Source: Trichomonas vaginalis G3 (taxonomy: Eukaryota; Parabasalia; Trichomonadida; Trichomonadidae). Taken from it: a stretch of DNA of 64,000 nucleotides. The first letter of the stretch is position 1. The number at the start of each line of letters is the position of its first letter. The notes under the pieces are model-generated. The model did no database searches and was not told the origin of the DNA. It saw only the letters and a program-made list of their open reading frames with translations. Made by a program: the position numbers and the translations under genes. This document shows, in pieces, positions 6,613-16,958 of this stretch. Location: positions 14,384,001-14,448,000 of the forward strand of contig NC_067205.1 in assembly GCF_026262505.1 (NCBI RefSeq). The letters are read 5' to 3'.

Positions 6613-8596
6613 CTAACCCTCATTATTTTGTTTATTTTTTCTTTCTTCAGTATTTTTCTTCTTTTCTTCTTTTTTCTTTGTTTCTTCTTCTAGCTTTTCT
6701 TTTTCCTTTTCTTTAAATTCAAGACTTTGCACTCTCTCTCGATCATATTTGCTTCTTTTTTCAATATTTGCTATTCTAGTTTTACAAACATGATCATAAT
6801 TTGAAATATCAAGTTTAAAGAATTGCCGTAAAAGGGTTTTCCAGTCAGGATGATTATATGCCAAGACGGAAACAAAGCATCTCACAATAAAGCCAAGTTT
6901 CCATGCTTTATCTTTTTCCAATAATCTAGACTTCAAGGCATTAAAAGCTTCATTGTAGTTAGTATGAATTCCTGGTTTAATAATTCTGAATAGATATGTT
7001 AATGTATCGATTGAATTAAAAACTTCTTCCCTAACTTTTTCTTCATCTTTTTCAAAAAGTCGTTTGAATGATTGCCATTTCATAATTTTTTCTTCTACAT
7101 TTAACTCAGGATCTTTAAATACATACCTCAATAATTTTAATAAATCATCATGTCTCTTTTTAACAGACGCGAAGTACGATTTAATTGTATGATTCACATC
7201 TTTTGTTTGTTCACATTGTACACCTTCTTTAGAAAGTACATGTCCTGGTTTGCTATCACCATCTGATACAAATGTCATTGCTTGTTGAATAGTATCTGAC
7301 TTGACAAGCTTTTCAAATATTGTATGCTCCATTAATGTCGACGCTTCATCTTCTGGGAAAACTGTAACTGTTTTAAAGATATCTTTGAATTCCTGATATT
7401 TAGTAGTTATATGAAACTCTCTGATAAAATTGTGAATAACGTCTGCTAAGCATCCTATCGCTTGGACACTTTTTCTTCTTCCTCCCCAACTACAGTCATA
7501 GCCACATATAAGCTCCTGTCCAATATATTTTAATTTTAATTCTTCAATTTTATTCAGGACAAAGTCTTCCAATAATTTTGCAATCTCTTCCTGCGTTTTT
7601 TTGTAATGTTTTGACGCAAGGAACTTGAATATTGTTATACGACATTATTTCCACGTATTTCTCAAAGCCTATTCCTGTGATTAGGCATATAAACACATGT
7701 TTTAACTTCTCTTGTTCTGAACACTCATACTTTTTTTCTTCTCCTCTATTTTGAATAATTGTGATAGCTTCTTCGATATCATCTATATTCACTTTAAGTT
7801 TTTCTATTATGCTTTTAATAAGAGGCATTACATTATGTAAATATTCAAGAATTTCAATAACATAACTATAAGTTTTGGCGAAGTATTTTGGAACATGATT
7901 GTTGCTCTTTAAGTCAGAAATATCCTTTTGTGATGGAATAGCAGGAAAATTGTATTTAAGTATTTCTTTAACCGCGGTAAAATCAAACTTTTCTTTTAAT
8001 AATGTTTTTTTAATTTCACGTTTTGGAGAAGAATTTGGAGAATTTTGTGCGGTTACAGGCGCCGATTGTGATTTTTCAGCTTCTTTCTGTAAACTATTCA
8101 ACTTTGGAGGTTTTTCTAATGAATTAAAATCATCTGTACTGCGAGATTGCTGTATTTGAGATTTTTTAAAGTTTTGTGGTGTTTCAGATAAACTTTTATT
8201 AATATTAAGTTCTTGTAAGGTCTGTTCATCAACAGTCTGATCGAAATCAGGTAATTCGTCATCACTATCTACGCCATCTAAGGAATCATCATTATCTTGA
8301 TAATTTGTATCGACTGGCATTGATAATCCTTCAATAGTATCCTCTATAGCTACAATTTGTGAATCAATTTGATCCGAAAGTTGGTTAAATAATTGATTTG
8401 GGTCTAAATTATCATCAACATTAGATAGAGGTTGTATTGTAATTGGAGGTGGTGGTTGAATTTTATAAGAATCTATTCGAAAGAATTCTTCATTTGTATT
8501 TTCATTAATAAAAACGAAATAACTTGATTGAATACCATTATGACGTGAGATTAACTCGTTGTATAACTCTTGAGAATGAATTTGCAGCGTAAGCAT
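6613..8596 (-). pseudogene. Mutator-like (MULE-type) transposase gene, frameshifted
   Basis: Two minus-strand segments, 8596-7550 and 7572-6613, overlap in different frames. The second has no ATG at its beginning (its first codon would be TTG), so it is the continuation of the first after a shift of one base, probably at the run of seven T at 7596-7602. The upstream part has an acidic low-complexity region and then GIGFEKYVEIMSYNNIQVP, like the GIGY...LNIP region before the catalytic core of Mutator-like transposases. The downstream part has GYDCSWGGRRKS and VSDGDSKPG followed by QTKDVNHTIKSYF, resembling the first and second catalytic aspartates and the DGDSK...VNHxxK motif of that family. 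A lysine/glutamate-rich tail ends at the Maverick A border. Family assignment is moderate; a domesticated host gene is the alternative. Confidence 0.5.
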
Positions 8597-10137
8597 AAGA
8601 AATCAGCTTGTGTCTTAGTGGCGGGGAAATTGAATGACGTAAAATAAAATTGAAAAGAAATATTATTTTACAATAAATATATTTTACAGTTAAAAATAAT
8701 GCCAAAATTAATAATATAAATAAATCGATGTAAATTTTCATGAAAAGTGACATCTTTTTTCATATAACTTTTTCGTCTTGCTACGGTCTCCGTGATAATC
8801 AAACAGATATCAAATTGGTATAATATGATTATAGGTTCAATATTGTAGCACATAACATATATAGTTTTTATCAAAACAAAAATTCATTCCCGAATTTATT
8901 CGAAATAAACTCAAAATCATAGATTTCGGTTTAAATTTACAAGAACAGCTATATAGTACTTACGTTTGCTCTATCTAGAGTTAGCTTTGTGTCGTCAAAA
9001 AATATTACCTGCAAAAAAACTCAACAATAATCCTTGTTCAGCAGTACAAAGCATAACATCGACAAACAATTACTAAACCATAAGCAATCTACCATGAATT
9101 AGATATTCAAATACAAAATCAATGAATAGTGTACTGGATTCTAACGTCCATGTAACATTGTACTTAAATGTTAATGTAATATCTCATTGTCAATATTAGA
9201 CAATGATAATTTTTGTAATTGTTTATTTTTTTGCATTATTAAAAAAACGTTTTAATTTTACTACATGTTTTTCTTTATTTGTCCTTAGATATGAGGGTCC
9301 TTTCAATTCTAAGGTCGGATTTTTAGAATTAAATTTCAATCATATAAATTATATCAATTATGATATCGTTTTCATTCATTTGTAAAGCATACCCTTTTTG
9401 AGATATTTAATCACTAAACCTGCGTTCAAAGGGAATAATTTAGCCCATTCTTGAGATTTCATAGTTATTATTGTAAAAAATATAAACTACATACATCGTA
9501 ATATTAGTATGTCATAGCATTAAAGCGAAATTCCTAATTTCTTCTCAATTAAATTCCTGGAAAAACATCGGAATTAATGATTAGAAATAGGTCAAAAAAA
9601 TTCCTAATATAAAACTTATACTTAAGATAAAATCAAAATTCGAAAATATCTATTTTTCAAAACTCGCATCCAAAAGCGAAAAAATTCGAAAAAATCATGT
9701 TTTTATAAAACTTGCTGAATTTGCAATTTTTATTCGATTTGAAGTGATAGAATATATAATCATCTTATTAAAACATATATTTCATTGTTGCATTCACAAA
9801 ATATTAATCAGAACACTAGGAAAAGTGGATTTTCGAAAAAAGACGATAACGATTATTTGCAAATCGCCTCTCAATTTTGAGAGACTTTCAATTTTTACAG
9901 TGGACCCTTAACATCATATTGTGTAATGAAATAATAGGTATTCAAGTTCACATGATTGAATGTAACGAAGGCATTGTGAATTCAATCGGGTTTTTTTTGA
10001 AATTCTATATGGAAATTTACAAAGCTATATATAGCTAATGAAACATTGAAAAAATAACTTCTTGTGATGAATGCATAAGCATATTTTTTTATTCAAACAA
10101 GAACAGAAAAATAAAAAAAAATACAATTATATTGAAG
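8597..10137. other. AT-rich intergenic region, no gene seen
   Basis: About 1.5 kb of very AT-rich DNA with many A and T runs. Short open frames exist but are rich in Phe/Ile/Asn and show no conserved features. No RNA gene or repeat family is evident. Confidence 0.5.
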
Positions 10138-10563
10138 TTAGTGATAATTGAGCAGTTGATGAAAATCAGATGGATCGATTTGGTTTGAGATTTTGCTAAA
10201 ACTAATGGAAGAAGGACATGTTGGATTTTTGTCCATAGGAAGAAATTCATTTAAATGGGGCTGGATTTCATTCCAGTTTTCCGAATACCAACAAAGAAGA
10301 GCCATTCTATTACGATTAGCAAGTCTATCAATTTTCTTATTGATTATCTTAGAAGCGCAGCGTGCGTAGATTCTTAATTGATCAACTGTGAGTTTACTTC
10401 CATAATGGCTTTCGAGACAGTTGATAACTGTATCAATGAGTGGTTCATTTCTTATGATTCTGTCTTCAATTGCTTCTTGATCTTTAATATTGGCAAATAT
10501 GATGTCACTAAAGTCCCTAAAGCGCTTTGTTTTGATTGTGTCATAGATATTCGAGCTATTCAT
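10138..10563 (-). CDS. Unknown trichomonad protein, member of a two-gene local family
   Basis: 141 residues from the ATG at 10563; the slightly longer frame begins with TTG and is not used. It is clearly related to the gene at 11694-12122: both share LExHYGxxLTVDxLRxxARxxSK in the middle, then NRNRxxLLCWYxENWxE with a following HLxExxP, and a C-terminal IDPSDxxQLxNxH. The conserved Trp/Tyr-rich core with helices on both sides suggests a small helical domain, perhaps DNA- or protein-binding. No signal peptide or membrane segment is present. I do not recognise the family. It is a host gene, transcribed in the same direction as the nitroreductase and aldo/keto reductase genes. Confidence 0.6.
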   Translation of the reverse strand: MNSSNIYDTIKTKRFRDFSDIIFANIKDQEAIEDRIIRNEPLIDTVINCLESHYGSKLTVDQLRIYARCASKIINKKIDRLANRNRMALLCWYSENWNEIQPHLNEFLPMDKNPTCPSSISFSKISNQIDPSDFHQLLNYH

Positions 10564-11693
10564 TGCCAATATCGAAAATAAATAATTGTAAATAATCTTT
10601 TCAAATTATTTATGAAAAGAGAGAAAGTGAAAAAGAAAAAAAATGTATGAGACAAGAAGGAAGGTATAATCAATGGGTATTAACTGCATTGAAAAACATT
10701 TGAGTACAGAATTATTGCTATCTTTCAAATATAATTTAATTGTCTATATGAGGTAACAAATATTAGGCAATTAATTAATTACAAAAGGATTCGATTTTTT
10801 CAAAGGGATACAAAATTTTCAATTCGTAGCAAAATTTATGAATGTAATTTTTAACCAGCATGCATTATTAAATTTTGATGCGAATATATCAATCAAAATT
10901 ATTTAATTGAAAGATATTTAAATAAATCAATAAGATATTTTCATAAAACTCAATTCTTGAGAAAACTAATTTACTAAATGAATACATAAATTCCGTCTGC
11001 AAATGTAAAATTTGTTTTAAATTGGTCATCTAAAATTCGGATGTATATAATGTTATCTAGATATTTTATTCGATAATTTTTTATAACAATTGTTTACGAT
11101 TTGAATGAGTAGCTTTCAAAATTTTACGTTTTAAATTTTTGATAATGAAATTGTAAAACATATCTATTTCAAATCCTTATTCCCATTTATTAAATATTTT
11201 TAAACAAATAACAGATTTAAACCTACAGTTTTGAATTTTCTATAAGTAACTAATCGGTTTTTTGCTTTTAATTGGAATTTCTTTAATGCTTCATCAGTAG
11301 ATCAATATTTTATAAGAAAAATTTTACCTCGAATTTTCATTGAATAAAAAAAAATTAAATTAAACTTTACAGATGATAAGTTCATGTTAATCACAGCATG
11401 GTTTTAATTAAACTTCGTGACGAAAATACAGTATCAGAATTGAATTATACGCCATTGACAAGAAATTAGATTTTAAATCCCAAATCAATAATTAGATACT
11501 CTTCTAAACCTTTGAATGATGTTTTTTTGAACTATTTCAAAAAAAGACTATGAATTTTTAGTTATAACTATATAATGAACTTTATCAATGTTCATTGCAT
11601 CTTTATCCGCGTTTGAAAACTATCATGCAAAGAAGAAACAATTAAATAACAAAATGGATAATATAAAAGTATGAAATTCGTTCTGTAGAGAAC
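10564..11693. other. AT-rich intergenic region, no gene seen
   Basis: About 1.1 kb, extremely AT-rich, between the two related unknown genes. Nothing beyond chance-length frames was seen. Confidence 0.5.
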
Positions 11694-12122
11694 TCAATGA
11701 AAATTAATTAACTGGTTAATATCAGATGGATCTATTGGATTTGGATATTCTATTAAACTATCGAGTTCTTTTTTATTTGCTTTGACTGAGTGTGAAGGAA
11801 TATATTCGTCTAAGTGGGATTTTAATTCATCCCAATTTTCTGCATACCAGCATAGAAGTCCAAGTCTATTTTTGTTCGCATATGGATCAAGAAATTTATT
11901 GATTGATTTCGAGAGACGACGAGCAAACATTCGTAACAAATCTACTGTTAACCTTCCTCCATAATGGTCCTCAAGAATTTTTGATACATATTGAATTTTT
12001 TGTTCATTAATTATTATTCTTTTGTCAATATCCTCGAGATCTTTAGGAAATCTATCTGTGTCATTTGCTTTATTTTGCTTTGTTTTTGAGTGCTGAATTG
12101 TGTTTGTTTTAGTTTCAGTCAT
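11694..12122 (-). CDS. Unknown trichomonad protein, paralogue of the gene at 10138
   Basis: 142 residues. The N-terminal 30 residues are polar and lysine/asparagine-rich, probably disordered. From about residue 35 it aligns without large gaps to its neighbour: RIIINEQKIQYVSKILEDHYG, LTVDLLRMFARRLSK, NKNRLGLLCWYAENWDE and IDPSDINQLINFH. The two genes lie in the same direction, about 1.1 kb apart, so they look like an old tandem duplication that has diverged strongly outside the core. Function is unknown; the conserved surface aromatic residues (CWYxENW) would be the place to look for partner binding. Confidence 0.6.
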   Translation of the reverse strand: MTETKTNTIQHSKTKQNKANDTDRFPKDLEDIDKRIIINEQKIQYVSKILEDHYGGRLTVDLLRMFARRLSKSINKFLDPYANKNRLGLLCWYAENWDELKSHLDEYIPSHSVKANKKELDSLIEYPNPIDPSDINQLINFH

Positions 12123-13211
12123 TTAGAAGTAAATGAATTCAGAAAATTAAACAATGAAAAATTGAATTCCCCATATAAAATTTCAAAACCTGAATAGCTG
12201 GATTTATGTGTATTTGGCTTTAAATATCATAATTTATTTGCATAAGAATTTTTTTTCGTATGCTATAAATTAGAAGAATTATTGATAGTTACTGTAGTAT
12301 GGAAAAATCCATATAATTATTTTATATATGAATCATGAAATTATAATGACTTTTGATAACTTTCAAAAAGTTGAATGACATGTTTGAAGAATAGATTGCA
12401 TAAATGAAATTATTGATAATAAATTGATATGTAAACACGATCGTTATACTCGATTTTATTGAAAATTAGATGATAATTATTGTTTTCCTGATATTTACTG
12501 TTGTACTAGGAATATTATTTGATAAAACCATTATCTGTCATTTTTTAATTTAAATAAAAAAAATATATACAATCATATGTAAACATATGTATTAATAATT
12601 TTAGCATAAGAGTGTAGTTTGTGAATGTATTTAATTAAATTGAATAAATAGAATAGTTAGCTGAAAATTGAATTAGCAAATTTGATTGAAAATTAGCTGT
12701 TCGATTAAATCGCATGTTTTCTCTCAATAACAAAATATTCATTTCTATTTCTGCGATAGTATTTGTTATCCTAATTTTTAAACTCCAAATCCTAATGTAT
12801 TGCAATTGAATTGTCAATAACCCAATTATATTTTAGAGCTATAGTAGATATTCTCATTATCACTAATTATCAAGAGTTCAAAAAAAGTGGAAAATGAAAA
12901 TAAAATTTTTTTTTCACATACTCCATAATATTAAGTCTACTGGTGACTAGAATAATTTTTCAGTTTTACCTGTAAAATTGCTATTCGAAAAAACTATCCG
13001 ATTGAAGAATTAGCGTTCTTTGCTAATGGGAAGGTTTGTATGTATCTAAATCTCGTATTGATCTTTATCCTTAAATATAAGTATTTTTCGTTTACATTGA
13101 AATTTATTTCATGTTTCGAATCAACGATACGATATTTAATTGCTCCTCTATTGCGATTTGTAATATATCTGATATGTAGGTTTAAAATAACTTAAATTTA
13201 AAATTATATTT
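12123..13211. other. AT-rich intergenic region, no gene seen
   Basis: About 1.1 kb of AT-rich sequence between the unknown paralogue and the nitroreductase gene. No coding or RNA signal was recognised. Confidence 0.5.
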
Positions 13212-14027
13212 TTATAACTTAATTGAGCAAACATACTTTCCTCCCTTTGGGAAAGTCTCCTCTGACTTACTAACATCAATCTGGCATTTACCTTCGGAAT
13301 AAAAGTAAAAGCCACCAATCATGATGCCGATATCGAGAGGTGTGTATTGTTCAAGATTTTGGGAGTCAAAAATCTTGAATTTATTTTCTGGTTCATTGAA
13401 AGACAATCTCCAGGGCTGCTTGTTATAAGCAGAAGGAAGCCATCTTACACATTCCAATATTTCACCTAATTTACCTTCTGGTTGCTTTTCAATCATCTTT
13501 TTAGCAACTTCATCATAGAAAAGAACGTTGTAAGCAAGTCTATCTCCCTTTGTGAACCATTTTGCAACGTAATCAGTAAATCTCTTTTTCTCTGAGTCAA
13601 TACCGAAAGCAATAGTGCAAATAACCTTAGATCCTGGGAATCTTGATGCAACAAGCTTTGTATCATAAGTTCCTGCAACCCAGTTTGTTGCAATGCCGTT
13701 TTGGGTCATTTTCATAACAGCATAGCATCCTTTAAATGCTGTATCAAGCATGTAATTCTGGAATTCTGGTGACTTAAGATCGACAGTTTCTGGAATCTTA
13801 AGAACGATCCAGCCACCTTCACCTGTAACGAGGCCATACTTGCTGATTCCTGGCTCAGTAATGGCAATTTCACCGTTTGTTCCAAATGGAGCCGTTAATT
13901 TGTTGGCCTCTTCAACAATTGCACGAACAGTAGCCATATGAGATTCTTCAAACTTTCCGTTATAGTTACGGATTGAGTGTCTAGCTTTGAAAGCATCAAC
14001 AACACTGATCTGTGGAGCTTCAGACAT
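13212..14027 (-). CDS. Nitroreductase-family protein (TM1586-like)
   Basis: 271 residues. The N-terminus VVDAFKARHSIRNYNGKF matches the RxSxRxY motif by which nitroreductase-fold flavoproteins bind FMN. The rest fits the duplicated, monomer-spanning TM1586-type subfamily: a second half-domain begins around LGEILECVRWLPSAYNKQPWR, the equivalent of the xxAPSxxNxQPW motif. Such enzymes reduce nitro compounds or quinones with NAD(P)H and FMN in the cytosol; trichomonads carry several and some are discussed in nitroimidazole activation. Substrate cannot be inferred here. An initiator-like motif lies just before the ATG. The gene follows the aldo/keto reductase in the same direction about 530 bases away. 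A mirror copy with scattered indels is at 39698-40511. Confidence 0.8.
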   Translation of the reverse strand: MSEAPQISVVDAFKARHSIRNYNGKFEESHMATVRAIVEEANKLTAPFGTNGEIAITEPGISKYGLVTGEGGWIVLKIPETVDLKSPEFQNYMLDTAFKGCYAVMKMTQNGIATNWVAGTYDTKLVASRFPGSKVICTIAFGIDSEKKRFTDYVAKWFTKGDRLAYNVLFYDEVAKKMIEKQPEGKLGEILECVRWLPSAYNKQPWRLSFNEPENKFKIFDSQNLEQYTPLDIGIMIGGFYFYSEGKCQIDVSKSEETFPKGGKYVCSIKL

Positions 14028-14040
14028 AGAAATGAAGTAA
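14028..14040 (-). promoter_or_regulatory. Initiator-like motif of the nitroreductase gene
   Basis: On the minus strand TTACTTCATTTC lies directly before the ATG. It differs from the trichomonad initiator core TCA(C/T)(T/A)(T/A) at one position. Confidence 0.4.
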
Positions 14041-14554
14041 AAATCCTAAAATTTTGAGAACTCCCGAACACTATTTTTTCAAAAATGCCTGTTATTCAAT
14101 GATTAAAATTTGACAAATTAATATTGTTTGCATTGTTAAAATTTTTTTGATTTTGTGATTATTGGGTAAAAATTCTTATTGATTTTGTGATGAATAGGTA
14201 AAAATTGAATGCTTTTTAAATTTTAGGTTGTTTAAATATATTTAAATCCTTGTTATAAATGCAAAAATTTTAAATAATGGTCATTGAATATTTCAATATG
14301 AATTGATCGCATGACTTTTTATATGTAATTATGTGATTTATAAAGATCAATGTGGTATATTTTATTTTGCATGTCATTGTTACTTCATAAATTGGCGATA
14401 AAAAGCTTTAATTCATTGTTATTTGGATAATATTTAATTAATGAAGCAATCTAATCTATGAAAAGGATGATCCGTTTTTGTTGTGGAAAAGAATGTTAAA
14501 TATATTAGAAAAGATGAGATTTTTAATCAATTGAAAAAAAAAAATAAAATTTTT
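14041..14554. other. AT-rich intergenic spacer
   Basis: About 510 bases between the aldo/keto reductase stop and the nitroreductase start. Long A/T runs; no gene or clear site seen. Confidence 0.5.
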
Positions 14555-15478
14555 TTACCAGCCATCACCTAAAACATCTGTGTTCCAGTTGACCTTTGGA
14601 GATACATAACGATAAGCATGTTCGCGAGAGCGAAGTCTGTTAACCTGGTCCTTTGTCAATTCGAAGTCAAGATGGTTGTTCTTGTAGATTCTTTCTGGTG
14701 TAATTGACTTTGCAAGGAGGGAAGCTCCTGGTTCAATTGTAAGAAGGAACTTTAATTCAACTTCGCCAACAGTCTTGTTCTGTTCCTTAGCAACCTGAAC
14801 GAGAACTTCATCCTGAAGGAGGACTGGGGATCCTGGCTTGGCCCAATCAGCTGTGCCGAGTGTTGAATAGCCTGTAAGGCGAATTCCGTTCTCATGCATG
14901 TAGTTTCTAAGTGGACCCTGCTGGTTGTAGAGGTGGAACTCGATTTGGTTTGTGTATGGTGTTAACTTGGCATCAGAGTGCTTCAGTCTCTCGAGTTGGT
15001 TGATTGTGAAGTTGGAAACACCAATTCTCTTTACGAGGCCCTTTTCGACGAGCTTCTCCATGGCCTTCCATGTGTCAATGATGGAGCATTCGTTATCGAA
15101 TTGGATCTTGCCGTCAACACGTGGGAATTTGTCGCCTGTAGCTGGACGAGCTTCGAATGCAGTTGGGTAGTGCATAAGATAGAGATCGAGGTAGTCGAGT
15201 TGGAGGTCCTTAAGTGTCTGGCGGCATGCTTCTTCAACATAATCTGGTCTATGTTGAGTATTCCAAAGTTTGGATGTAATCCAGATTTGTTCACGCTTGA
15301 TACCCATCTCCCAAAGCTTCTTGAATGCCTGGCCAACAACATCTTCGTTGCCATAGCAAGCTGCGCAATCAACATGGACGTAGCCAGCTTCTTTGACAGC
15401 GTAAACAATGGCGTTGATGAGATCGTCACTACGTGGTGATTTCCATGTTCCGAGACCGATTGTTGGGATACGATTCAT
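14555..15478 (-). CDS. Aldo/keto reductase
   Basis: 307 residues, normal length for the superfamily. The catalytic tetrad is complete: Asp37 and Tyr42 in HVDCAACYGNE, Lys70 in ITSKLWNTQH and His103 in LYLMHYP. The family signature GVSNFTINQLERL is at about residues 153-165, and the cofactor loop LLAKSITPERIYKNN (254-268) carries the Lys-Ser and Arg expected for binding the NADPH phosphate. The enzyme reduces aldehydes or ketones to alcohols in the cytosol; the exact substrate is not predictable. GC content is higher than the surroundings, consistent with a well-expressed trichomonad gene. A good initiator motif precedes the ATG. Maverick B is inserted about 230 bases upstream. A mirror copy full of single-base indels lies at 38248-39169. 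Confidence 0.9.
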   Translation of the reverse strand: MNRIPTIGLGTWKSPRSDDLINAIVYAVKEAGYVHVDCAACYGNEDVVGQAFKKLWEMGIKREQIWITSKLWNTQHRPDYVEEACRQTLKDLQLDYLDLYLMHYPTAFEARPATGDKFPRVDGKIQFDNECSIIDTWKAMEKLVEKGLVKRIGVSNFTINQLERLKHSDAKLTPYTNQIEFHLYNQQGPLRNYMHENGIRLTGYSTLGTADWAKPGSPVLLQDEVLVQVAKEQNKTVGEVELKFLLTIEPGASLLAKSITPERIYKNNHLDFELTKDQVNRLRSREHAYRYVSPKVNWNTDVLGDGW

Positions 15479-15480
15479 CT

Positions 15481-15492
15481 AAAATGAGGTGA
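15481..15492 (-). promoter_or_regulatory. Trichomonad-type initiator of the aldo/keto reductase gene
   Basis: Minus-strand TCACCTCATTTT ends two bases before the ATG. It matches the TCA(C/T) initiator start followed by the TCATTTT-type tail common at trichomonad start sites. Confidence 0.55.
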
Positions 15493-15710
15493 ATAAAAGT
15501 GACGATTCTTTTACCCCAAAAAATATTGAATTTGATCGATCAAAATTCTCAATAGATTTCAATTAAAATGATGTGTTGTTTTGGTTTCAATAATTGAATG
15601 TGTTGTAAGGTAAAAGGACTATAGCTGCAGTCTAATCAGCGAATTATGAAGGCTTTGTAATAACAATTCCGAATTATTTTCTCAATTGTGAAGATTTATC
15701 ATTCATCGCG

Positions 15711-15711
15711 C

Positions 15712-15715
<4 letters not shown>
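15711..15715. repeat. Target-site duplication of Maverick B, left
   Basis: CAATT directly before the terminal A-run. The same five bases follow the T-run at the other end (55237-55241). Five or six bases is the usual target duplication for this family. Confidence 0.5.
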
Positions 15716-15749
<34 letters not shown>

Positions 15750-15886
15750 TAGTGGGGCCTCCAGGCACTTCGTGCCCTCTAGCCCTGAAGATGTTTAGTA
15801 TAACTTTGTCCGGACAAGTAAGGGTCTATCGTCGCTACAGGAAAAGTTACAGGCGTTCCAAGGAAGTATACTTTGAGAAGCCTTCT
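15716..15886. repeat. Left terminal inverted repeat of Maverick B with terminal A-run
   Basis: A run of 32 A (15716-15747) leads into GGTAGTGGGGCCTCC, followed by about 125 more bases that match the reverse complement of 55080-55218 with about one difference. It contains a small hairpin GGCAC-TTC-GTGCC (15764-15776). The homology stops near 15886, giving a terminal repeat of about 138 bp beyond the A-run. Confidence 0.85.
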
Positions 15887-15998
15887 TCTGGGTCGAAAAC
15901 ATTATATAATGTGTCGCTTTTCACAAATTATATATGTTTTCATGCTTTGTCACTTTTCTGTCACTTTTCAGGAAAAACATTTTTATTATTATATATAA

Positions 15999-16818
15999 AT
16001 GAATTTTACAAAACCACCGTTACCGTTCTTTGGAAATAAGGGTAAATGTAAAGATATTATATTGAGAGAACTTAAGAAACTACCGAATGGTCTAACATTT
16101 GTAGATTTGTTCGGTGGAAGTTTCTATATATCCCATTTGTGCCATACAATATTCCCAGACTCAAAGATTATATGCAATGACTTCGACAACTATATGGACC
16201 GTCTCAAACATATACCAGACACAAACAATATATTGAAAGAGTTAAAAGAAAAAGATACCTATAGGTAAGATGGAACGTATACCATTAGATAAGAAAAATA
16301 TTGTGAGAGAGGTTTTGAAAAAAGCAGAATATATAGACTGGGATAGTATATCTGCTAGACTATTATATAGTGGTTCTATAAGAGTTCATGACATTGAAAC
16401 ACTTATGTCAAAAGTTTTATATCTTAACTATACAAATGTTTTCAAAGAGGACATAGAAAAATATATTGAGGGTATAGAGTTTGTGAGATGTTATTGGACA
16501 GAGTTGTATGAAAAATATAAAGACAAGGAAAATGTTTTCTTTATAGTGGACCCGCCGTTCTTTAACACATGGGATTTTCAATACCAAGTAGACTGGACTT
16601 TGAGAGACTCTTTAGAAACTTTAGACGTTTTACATAACCATCCATGCTTTTACTTTACATCCGATAAAAGTGGTTTGGAAACCGTTATGAGATGGTTAGA
16701 GGACATACATGACTATGAGTTTAGATATGACAAGATAGAATATGAGAGAGGTCCTATAAACCGGAGAAAGTGTCACAATAACGAAATTTTATTAGTAAGT
16801 AAATGTGGTTTGAAATAG
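15999..16818 (+). pseudogene. DNA adenine-N6 methyltransferase (D12/Dam class) of Maverick B, broken
   Basis: The coding region opens with KPPLPFFGNKGKCKDIIL, the N-terminal FxGxK motif of D12-class enzymes, then FVDLFGGSFYIS, the S-adenosylmethionine-binding motif I, and later FFIVDPPFFNTWDFQY, the DPPY/F catalytic motif IV. The family methylates adenine N6 in double-stranded DNA; in an element it could mask self-DNA. It looks broken, with about one break. A small membrane-protein gene overlaps its 3' end. It is the first gene inside the left terminal repeat. A mirror copy lies at about 36910-37730. Confidence 0.75.
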
Positions 16819-16934
16819 GACTACTTGTTTTAGGTTTTTTCCATTGTGTCATTTATTTCTTTGACGTGGCAGAAAGATATAGAGAATATGAAGATGAACC
16901 AATGCCTGCAAATGTTCAGTATATGTACTCGTAA
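16803..16934 (+). CDS. Small single-span membrane protein of Maverick B
   Basis: 43 residues: MWFEIGLLVLGFFHCVIYFF forms one hydrophobic segment near the N-terminus, followed by a charged tail (DVAERYREYEDEP). It overlaps the end of the methylase region by 16 bases. Small membrane proteins of this kind are common in virus-like elements; the role is unknown. Confidence 0.45.
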   Translation: MWFEIGLLVLGFFHCVIYFFDVAERYREYEDEPMPANVQYMYS

Positions 16935-16958
16935 GAGATATTTTTTATCTAATATTAA

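Noticed and set aside
9203-9385. 60-codon frame in AT-rich spacer
   Set aside because: Phe/Ile/Asn-rich composition expected by chance from AT-rich DNA; no motif and no initiator.
14978-15439. 153-codon plus-strand frame opposite the aldo/keto reductase gene
   Set aside because: Shadow of a GC-richer real gene; the minus-strand frame has a full catalytic tetrad. The same applies to the long frames opposite and inside the aldolase gene at 57197-58149.
13212-15478. Nitroreductase and aldo/keto reductase genes as a bacterial-type operon
   Set aside because: They are about 530 bases apart and each has its own initiator-like motif, so separate transcription is more likely.
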